This document shows positions 14,004 through 17,971 of a stretch of DNA of 17,971 nt, one piece after another. Within the stretch, counting starts at the first letter, position 1, and each line of letters begins with the position of its first letter. The notes below the pieces were generated by a model that saw only the letters and a program-made list of their open reading frames with translations, did not search any database and had not been told where the DNA came from. Source of the stretch: JBKEDG01 sp047973085 (GTDB lineage Bacteria > Bacillota_I > Bacilli_A > JBKEDG01); the NCBI GenBank assembly GCA_047973085.1, contig JBKEBI010000053.1, forward strand, positions 1 to 17,971. The letters run 5' to 3'. The position numbers and the translations under genes are program-made.

Positions 14004-15516
14004 AAAATAATGGAGAAAATAGTCTTGCAAAAGTTTCAATAAATCTTTTGTAATAACTTCTTCTTGACCATTTATATCTATCAATTTTTTTAGATAAATT
14101 TATGTCTTCTTCAAAAGAATCAATTATATCTTTTATAGTTTTGTCTTTATATAAAATCGCAGTGTTTTCAAAGTGAAGATGAAAGCTTCTAAAGTCAATG
14201 TTTGTAGTTCCAATTGAAGCAATGTGATCATCAATAACCATTATTTTTGAATGTAGAAAGTTTTTCCCATAAAAGTATATTTCACAACCACTTTCTAATA
14301 ACTCTTCAAAATAAGACATTGTAGCTTGGTAAACTAATTTTTTATCTGGTTTGCCCGGAACAATAATTCTTACTCTTACACCACTCAATGCAGAGATTTT
14401 TAAAGCTTCTAATATTTCTGAATCAGGAACAAGATATGGCGTTGCTATCATTACATCTGTTTGAGCTTCCATGATTGCTTTGAAATATACATCCTTTAGT
14501 ATTCCACGCTTAGAGTCTGGTCCATCATCTATAATTTGAACTCCACAGTATCCAGATTTTGGTTCTACTTCATATGTTTTTAAATATTTATCAGTTAATA
14601 AATTTTCATTTGTCCTATAAAACCAATCCTTGATGAATACAATATGTAAGCTTTTTACAGCTCCCCCTTCAATCATTAAGTGAGAATCGCGCCAGAATCC
14701 ATAATATTTATCTTTGTGAGTATATTCATCACCAATATTTATTCCACCTGTAAATCCTATTTTTCCATCAATTACAGTTATTTTTCTATGATTTCGATAG
14801 TTTAATCCATCTAGCATTGTTTTTATAGATAATGGGTTAAAGAATTTTACTTGTCCTCCATATGACTCAAGTTCTTTTATTTTAGGAGAGCTAAATGACA
14901 TTGCTCCAAAGTAGTCAAACATTGCTCTTATTTCTACTCCTTGCTTTGCTTTTTTACATAGTATTTCAAAAAGTTGATCAGCTATTTCTCCGTTTTTAAT
15001 TATGAAATATTCAAGGTGAATATATTCTTCAGCCTTTTCCAATTCCTCAAATAATTTTGGAAAAAACTTATCACCATTATTTAGTAGAGTAGTTTTATTG
15101 TAAAAGTTAATTGGTTTATTTGATAATTTATCGATTAGTTTTACAAAATCCAATTCATTTTTAAAGTCTTTAACAAATTTATTTGGAAATACTGTCTCAC
15201 TTTCAGCTTTCTTTAGTTGTTCTTTAGAAAAGATGTAGCCTCTATTTTTTCTAATCAATTCGTAATCTAATCCAAAAAAGATATATATTACCAACCCAAT
15301 AATAGGTAGAAATAATATTATTAATATCCAAGTAAATTTTTCCTCATAACTTCTTCTATTTGCAAGTATTATAAATGCAGCAATGATATTAATTATTGCT
15401 ATTATATTTACAATATATGAGGGATTTACACTTTCTGGAATAACTATAATTAATAGTAACAATACTGAAAGATTAGTTAAAATTACCAAAGCAGTTTTTA
15501 TAGGATCTCTTTTCAT
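14002..15516 (-). CDS. cls: Cardiolipin synthase (phospholipase D family)
   Basis: A 504-residue membrane enzyme that joins phosphatidylglycerol molecules to make cardiolipin. The N-terminus has three hydrophobic segments (about 8-26, 33-52 and 62-82). Both HKD catalytic motifs are intact: NHRKITVIDG with His243, Lys245 and Asp250, followed by GFTGGINIGDEY, and LHSKIMVIDD with His422, Lys424 and Asp429, followed by SIGTTNIDFRSF. The length and layout fit bacterial ClsA-type enzymes. The ATG follows AAAGGAGA at good spacing. It is monocistronic on the - strand with its own promoter and terminator, between two tRNA loci. Confidence 0.93.
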   Translation of the reverse strand: MKRDPIKTALVILTNLSVLLLLIIVIPESVNPSYIVNIIAIINIIAAFIILANRRSYEEKFTWILIILFLPIIGLVIYIFFGLDYELIRKNRGYIFSKEQLKKAESETVFPNKFVKDFKNELDFVKLIDKLSNKPINFYNKTTLLNNGDKFFPKLFEELEKAEEYIHLEYFIIKNGEIADQLFEILCKKAKQGVEIRAMFDYFGAMSFSSPKIKELESYGGQVKFFNPLSIKTMLDGLNYRNHRKITVIDGKIGFTGGINIGDEYTHKDKYYGFWRDSHLMIEGGAVKSLHIVFIKDWFYRTNENLLTDKYLKTYEVEPKSGYCGVQIIDDGPDSKRGILKDVYFKAIMEAQTDVMIATPYLVPDSEILEALKISALSGVRVRIIVPGKPDKKLVYQATMSYFEELLESGCEIYFYGKNFLHSKIMVIDDHIASIGTTNIDFRSFHLHFENTAILYKDKTIKDIIDSFEEDINLSKKIDRYKWSRRSYYKRFIETFARLFSPLF

Positions 15517-15550
15517 AATTTCTCCTTTATTTATAAAATATTCTAGTGAT

Positions 15551-15559
15551 ATTATACCA
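15551..15559 (-). promoter_or_regulatory. Extended -10 promoter of cls
   Basis: On the - strand TGGTATAAT gives a perfect -10 TATAAT (15551-15556) with the TG extension; the hexamer 17 bases upstream (TTTTAT) is a poor -35 box. It lies about 35 bases before the cls start. Confidence 0.65.
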
Positions 15560-15615
15560 TTTATTTGAATATTATAAAATACTTTTTAATTTTATATAAA
15601 AAATAAAAAAAACTA

Positions 15616-15644
15616 TTGCTTTTTCTCATTATCTTTGGTATATT
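15616..15644 (+). promoter_or_regulatory. Promoter of the tRNA cluster
   Basis: -35 TTGCTT (15616-15621), a 17-base spacer and -10 TATATT (15639-15644), followed by ATATTAGCAGT. It is nearly identical to the tRNA-Met promoter at 13846. The expected start is near 15651, about 23 bases before the first tRNA. Confidence 0.85.
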
Positions 15645-15673
15645 ATATTAGCAGTTGTTTTTAGAAAGAATAT

Positions 15674-15750
15674 GGACCCTTAGCTCAGTTGGTCAGAGCT
15701 ACCGGCTCATAACCGGTAGGTCACTGGTTCGAATCCAGTAGGGTCCACCA
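15674..15750 (+). tRNA. tRNA with CAU anticodon, probably tRNA-Ile2 (lysidine type)
   Basis: 77 nt with encoded CCA. The acceptor stem GGACCCT/AGGGTCC and the anticodon stem ACCGG/CCGGT pair perfectly, with loop CTCATAA. The CAU anticodon could be Met or the AUA-reading Ile2. Acceptor pairs C4-G69 and C5-G68 are those reported to be favoured by the lysidine enzyme TilS, and a separate elongator Met-type tRNA is encoded at 13754, so I favour Ile2. A scanner using the anticodon alone would call Met. Confidence 0.93.
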
Positions 15751-15773
15751 TTTTAACTGTAATATAATAATAG

Positions 15774-15850
<77 letters not shown>

Positions 15851-15861
15851 TTTATTATTAT

Positions 15862-15938
15862 GGCCCGTTGGTGAAGCGGTTTAACACACATGCCTTTCAC
15901 GCATGCACACAGGGGTTCGAATCCCCTACGGGTCACCA
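15862..15938 (+). tRNA. tRNA-Glu (UUC)
   Basis: 77 nt with encoded CCA. Acceptor GGCCCGT/ACGGGTC with one G-U pair, anticodon stem CATGC/GCATG, loop CTTTCAC with anticodon TTC. It is the last recognisable tRNA of the cluster; no terminator follows until 16081. Confidence 0.95.
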
Positions 15939-15948
15939 TGAGAGAAAA

Positions 15949-16005
15949 CCGAAACTGCTTGCAGTTGGGTGTAAATATATAGCATCTTCCAGGTATATAT
16001 TTTAC
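15949..16005 (+). other. Two hairpins in the tail of the tRNA transcript
   Basis: The first hairpin is AACTG-CTTG-CAGTT with flanking CC/GG (15949-15968). The second is GTAAATATATA (15971-15981) pairing with TATATATTTTAC (15994-16005) around a 12-base loop, with one bulge. The 44-base repeat starts directly after it. With the strong terminator at 16081 this makes a transcribed, structured segment of about 160 bases after tRNA-Glu, with no coding frame. It matches no RNA family I can name. Confidence 0.5.
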
Positions 16006-16049
16006 GGAAACAGGTAACCCGCCAAGGAACACGATAAAAGAAGGTTGTC
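16006..16049 (+). repeat. Direct repeat R, copy 1 (44 bases)
   Basis: Begins GGAAACAGGTAACCCGCCAA and ends AAAAGAAGGTTGTC. It is identical to copy 2 (16539-16582) at 40 of 44 positions, and all four differences are transitions. It lies between the tRNA tail hairpins and the terminator. It resembles no tRNA 3' end, so it is not an obvious attachment site of the tRNA. Confidence 0.9.
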
Positions 16050-16078
16050 ATATTTGTAGAAGAATAAGTTGGAAGAGA

Positions 16079-16110
16079 GTAAGCTAGCCCTTGGGCTAGC
16101 TTTTCTTTTT
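16079..16110 (+). terminator. Strong terminator after the tRNA cluster and its tail
   Basis: A perfect 10-bp stem AAGCTAGCCC/GGGCTAGCTT with a two-base loop, followed by TTCTTTTT. It is the first terminator downstream of tRNA-Glu. Confidence 0.92.
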
Positions 16111-16146
16111 CAAAAAAGTATGCCTTAAAACTCTTGGAGGTGTATT

Positions 16147-16527
16147 ATGAAGAAACAAAGTAAATTTTCAATTATGGAAAAAGTTGTTAAAAAAAAGAAA
16201 TCAAATAATGTGTGCAGTATTGAAAAATTTTGTAGTAAATAAGATTTTGATCAGCTGCCAATAAAAAGGGTTCTGTTTTATGTTGATCCAAAACTGGTAA
16301 ATAAAAAAAGTGTGGATATTGATTTATTACATTTTTGCAAATACTTTTTAAGGAATTCAGAACTTATAAAACAGAAGAATAAAGACGTTAATAAAAATAA
16401 ATATTGGTTTGAAAATAAAATTAAAAATAAATATTCTAATTTAAGTAACGAGGAACAATATATAAAAATCAAAACAATGATTGTCAAGAAATATTATAAA
16501 TATTTACAAGAATATAATTTATTATAA
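16147..16527 (+). pseudogene. Unrecognised lysine-rich protein gene broken by one in-frame TAA
   Basis: ATG at 16147 follows GGAGGT at good spacing and opens a lysine-rich frame (QSKFSIMEKVVKKKKSN). The frame reaches TAA at codon 32 (16240-16242) and then continues in the same frame for 94 more codons (QLPIKRVLFYVDPKLVNKK, then LLHFCKYFLRNSELIKQKNK, ending KYYKYLQEYNLL) to TAA at 16525. The intact protein would have had 126 residues. The second part has no ribosome site of its own. I do not recognise the family; it is basic, soluble and Tyr/Lys-rich, possibly nucleic-acid binding. A single base change (for example from CAA or GAA) explains the stop. A 31-residue peptide plus a silent remnant is the other reading. 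Confidence 0.6.
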
Positions 16528-16538
16528 ATAAGACTAAA

Positions 16539-16582
16539 GGAAACAGGTAACCCGCCAAGAAACATGATAAAAGAAGGCTGCC
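16539..16582 (+). repeat. Direct repeat R, copy 2 (44 bases)
   Basis: Begins GGAAACAGGTAACCCGCCAA, like copy 1, and ends AAAAGAAGGCTGCC. It starts eleven bases after the broken ORF, so the two copies bracket the terminator plus that ORF, about 490 bases. The sequence outside the 44 bases does not match between the copies. Confidence 0.9.
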
Positions 16583-16682
16583 AATTAATGCTAATTGAAT
16601 ACTACGATATAGTTGTAATGTTCGGCAATTATATTTAAAGATGATGTTTTACTGCTTTTCCACGCGAGAAAATCTTGTAACG

Positions 16683-16836
16683 AACAGGGTATAAAGAATA
16701 ATACAATTTACACTACGTATTAGCACCTAAATGCAGTTCACCAATTTCAGGCTGATGAAGTTGTATGCGTGAACAAAAAAAGAATTACTCGAGGATGAGT
16801 ATAGTTTATTAGTGTTCTAGACCTGATCTAGTTTTT
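16683..16836 (+). promoter_or_regulatory. Structured leader before the DUF5348-like gene
   Basis: The 344 bases from 16528 to 16871 contain no gene I can support. After repeat copy 2 they hold several hairpins: AATAC/GTATT (16700-16721), then a two-part stem with GTTCAC (16736-16741) pairing GTGAAC (16769-16774) and inside it CAATTTC (16742-16748) pairing GAAGTTG (16757-16763), then TACTC/GAGTA (16786-16801). Last is CTAGA/TCTAG (16817-16831) followed by five T, which looks like a weak attenuator. The ribosome site GAAAGGAGAG comes just after. A possible promoter is TTGTAA (16675-16680), 17 bases, ATAATA. It could be a regulatory leader or an independent small RNA; I recognise no known family. 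Confidence 0.5.
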
Positions 16837-16871
16837 CGGATAAGCATGTAGAAATCGAAAGGAGAGAAATT

Positions 16872-17090
16872 ATGAAACAAGGTATTTTAGAATTAAGTAA
16901 CATTACTGATAGATTTGAAATAAATTTTGGTAATGATGAATATAATGTTGAATTAACTTCAGGAGATGTAATTGAGGTTTTAAGTGGCTCAGAATGGGTT
17001 AGAACTAGCATTGAGTATTATAATGGTTATTATTATACAAACAATCTTGTACAGCCATATGAGGGGCAAATAGTAAGAGAAATAACGTAG
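16872..17090 (+). CDS. DUF5348-like small protein
   Basis: A 72-residue protein starting MKQGILELSNITDRFEINFG. The order of features (G-L near the start, R-F-x-I-x-F-G, then SGDVIEVLSGSEWVRTSIEYYNG and a final G-x-x-VR) resembles DUF5348, a small beta-rich family common in integrative and conjugative elements of Firmicutes. I rely on memory of the family pattern, so this is moderate. No catalytic residues are known. The ATG has GAAAGGAGAG upstream and the gene ends TAG, eleven bases before the next start. The long structured leader upstream suggests control at the RNA level. Confidence 0.6.
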   Translation: MKQGILELSNITDRFEINFGNDEYNVELTSGDVIEVLSGSEWVRTSIEYYNGYYYTNNLVQPYEGQIVREIT

Positions 17091-17101
17091 AGGTGGTAAT
17101 T

Positions 17102-17293
17102 ATGAATCATAATAAAATAATTTATTCATCAAATCCGTTGTATAACGGTAAGAAACAAGTAGCAATAGCAAAACATATTGCCAAGTCAACTGGATATTCT
17201 GTTGAAAAACAATATAGAATATTAACTCAGGCTTGTAGTAAGACCTATAATTATAAAGGTCAACGATTTAGTAATCATGATGTGTTTGTGTAG
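17102..17293 (+). CDS. Hypothetical 63-aa basic protein
   Basis: I do not recognise this small basic protein (starts NHNKIIYSSNPLYNGKKQVA). A helical segment KQVAIAKHIAKSTGYSVEKQ is followed by YRILTQACSKTYNYKGQRF. The helix-turn-like spacing could suit nucleic-acid binding, but no domain can be assigned. The ATG at 17102 follows AGGTGG by five bases; the in-frame GTG at 17093 is too close to that site. It lies in a tight row with its neighbours. Confidence 0.6.
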   Translation: MNHNKIIYSSNPLYNGKKQVAIAKHIAKSTGYSVEKQYRILTQACSKTYNYKGQRFSNHDVFV

Positions 17294-17301
17294 GTGATTT
17301 T

Positions 17302-17856
17302 ATGAAATATGTATTTAGAGTATTTAATGGTATATACATTGATTCAAAAAATCAGTTATCAGTAATAGTTAAAGTATTTTTAATGTGTATTGCAATTTTA
17401 TATTTAGTAGAGAAGGATATTGTTGATGGAAAGTTTTTACTAAATATAATAAATGGAAATAACGAATTAACTAGAAGTTTAGGAATATTATTTGTAACGT
17501 TTGGACTACTAGCATTAGTAATAATACATATGTTAAGTACATTTTTAAGAGAAGAGTGTGGATTTGCTTGGAAAACAGCTTTAATATCAGTTTATGTAGG
17601 AATTTTACTACTTGATATAATATTGTTTATCTACATATGGATTTTGATGTTTATAATATTGAGAGGTATAAAATTTTTAGTGAGATATCAGGCTGGAAAA
17701 GAATATAACAGAAGATGTACAGTATTTAAGTTAGAGAACAAAGATAATCTTCATGATTCTAGATGGGTATCTGATGAGATTAATATTATTCGAAAACAAG
17801 TTGAAGCAGAATATGGTGTAGATGTAGTTATGAGGAATTTAGGATATTACAAATAA
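17302..17856 (+). CDS. Hypothetical membrane protein, 184 aa
   Basis: Not recognised. It has about four hydrophobic segments, at residues 20-37 (SVIVKVFLMCIAILYLV), 58-80 (LGILFVTFGLLALVIIHML) and 90-122 (two close helices within ALISVYVGILLLDIILFIYIW and the following LMFIILRG). A charged, soluble C-terminal tail (about 125-184) carries CTVFKLENKDNLHDSRWVSD and a final amphipathic helix. The ATG follows TAGGTGA, eight bases after the previous stop. Small membrane proteins in such a row are common in conjugative elements, but no conjugation motif is visible. Confidence 0.65.
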   Translation: MKYVFRVFNGIYIDSKNQLSVIVKVFLMCIAILYLVEKDIVDGKFLLNIINGNNELTRSLGILFVTFGLLALVIIHMLSTFLREECGFAWKTALISVYVGILLLDIILFIYIWILMFIILRGIKFLVRYQAGKEYNRRCTVFKLENKDNLHDSRWVSDEINIIRKQVEAEYGVDVVMRNLGYYK

Positions 17857-17908
17857 ATTAATTGCAATGTTATTTTAATTAATGAATTTTGAGAAAGGAT
17901 ATGATATA

Positions 17909-17971
17909 ATGTATGTAATAATTATAATATCTATTATGTTAAATGTTTTTTTAATAATTTATAGTATATTG
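17909..17971 (+). CDS. Start of a membrane protein, cut by the window edge
   Basis: ATG at 17909 follows GAGAAAGGA by nine bases and opens 21 codons that are almost all hydrophobic (MYVIIIISIMLNVFLIIYSI). It is probably a transmembrane or signal segment. The product cannot be named. Confidence 0.55.
   Translation, partial: MYVIIIISIMLNVFLIIYSIL

Noticed and set aside
15862..16049. tRNA-Glu 3' end as one arm of an att duplication with the 44-base repeat.
   Set aside because: The repeat shares no stretch with the tRNA 3' end, and no second copy of the tRNA end is present in the window.
16564..16638. A 24-codon ORF (MIKEGCQLMLIEYYDIVV...) starting in repeat copy 2, resembling a tiny membrane toxin.
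   Set aside because: It lacks a ribosome site, is not strongly hydrophobic, and the start codon is absent in repeat copy 1.

Overview
The window is AT-rich (I estimate about 30% G+C) and reads as the chromosome of a low-GC Bacillota with a cell wall. MurC, YtxG/YtxH-type genes, AGGAGG-type ribosome sites, sigma-A-type promoters and the standard genetic code support this. The two-subunit iron-sulfur fumarase next to malic enzyme, the 56-residue two-cluster ferredoxin, the decayed flavodoxin and the membrane pyrophosphatase suggest an anaerobe, perhaps of the Tissierellia/Peptoniphilaceae type. That placement is inference.

Region 1 (1-3950, + strand) is one operon: the end of the fumarase alpha subunit, the beta subunit, malic enzyme, a degenerate M23-like lipoprotein, a DUF1576 membrane protein and an unknown 111-aa protein. 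Fumarase plus malic enzyme links fumarate, malate and pyruvate. The operon ends at a strong bidirectional terminator shared with the ferredoxin gene.

Region 2 (3998-6810) has the ferredoxin (- strand), a flavodoxin pseudogene (+ strand, three internal stops) and a membrane pyrophosphatase (- strand) whose residues point to K+ dependence and possibly Na+ pumping.

Region 3 (6931-11460, + strand) is a wall/envelope operon: an acidic protein with a division-protein-like motif, murC, a DUF948 protein and a YtxH protein. Then come a small terminator, tyrS and a four-helix membrane protein. Region 4 (11521-13750) is a two-gene ABC-2 exporter behind a near-consensus promoter.

Region 5 (13754-15938) has a tRNA-Met on the - strand with a damaged anticodon stem, a cardiolipin-synthase-type phospholipase D protein on the - strand, and a + strand cluster of tRNA-CAU (probably Ile2), tRNA-Ile(GAU) and tRNA-Glu. 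The two tRNA transcription units have almost identical promoters.

Region 6 (15939-17971, + strand) looks accessory. It holds a structured tail to the tRNA transcript, two copies of a 44-base repeat, an ORF broken by one stop codon, a long structured leader, a DUF5348-like gene typical of integrative elements, and three small unrecognised genes, two of them membrane proteins, with the last cut by the window edge. This is the least explained part. No CRISPR array, transposase, integrase or rRNA was seen.
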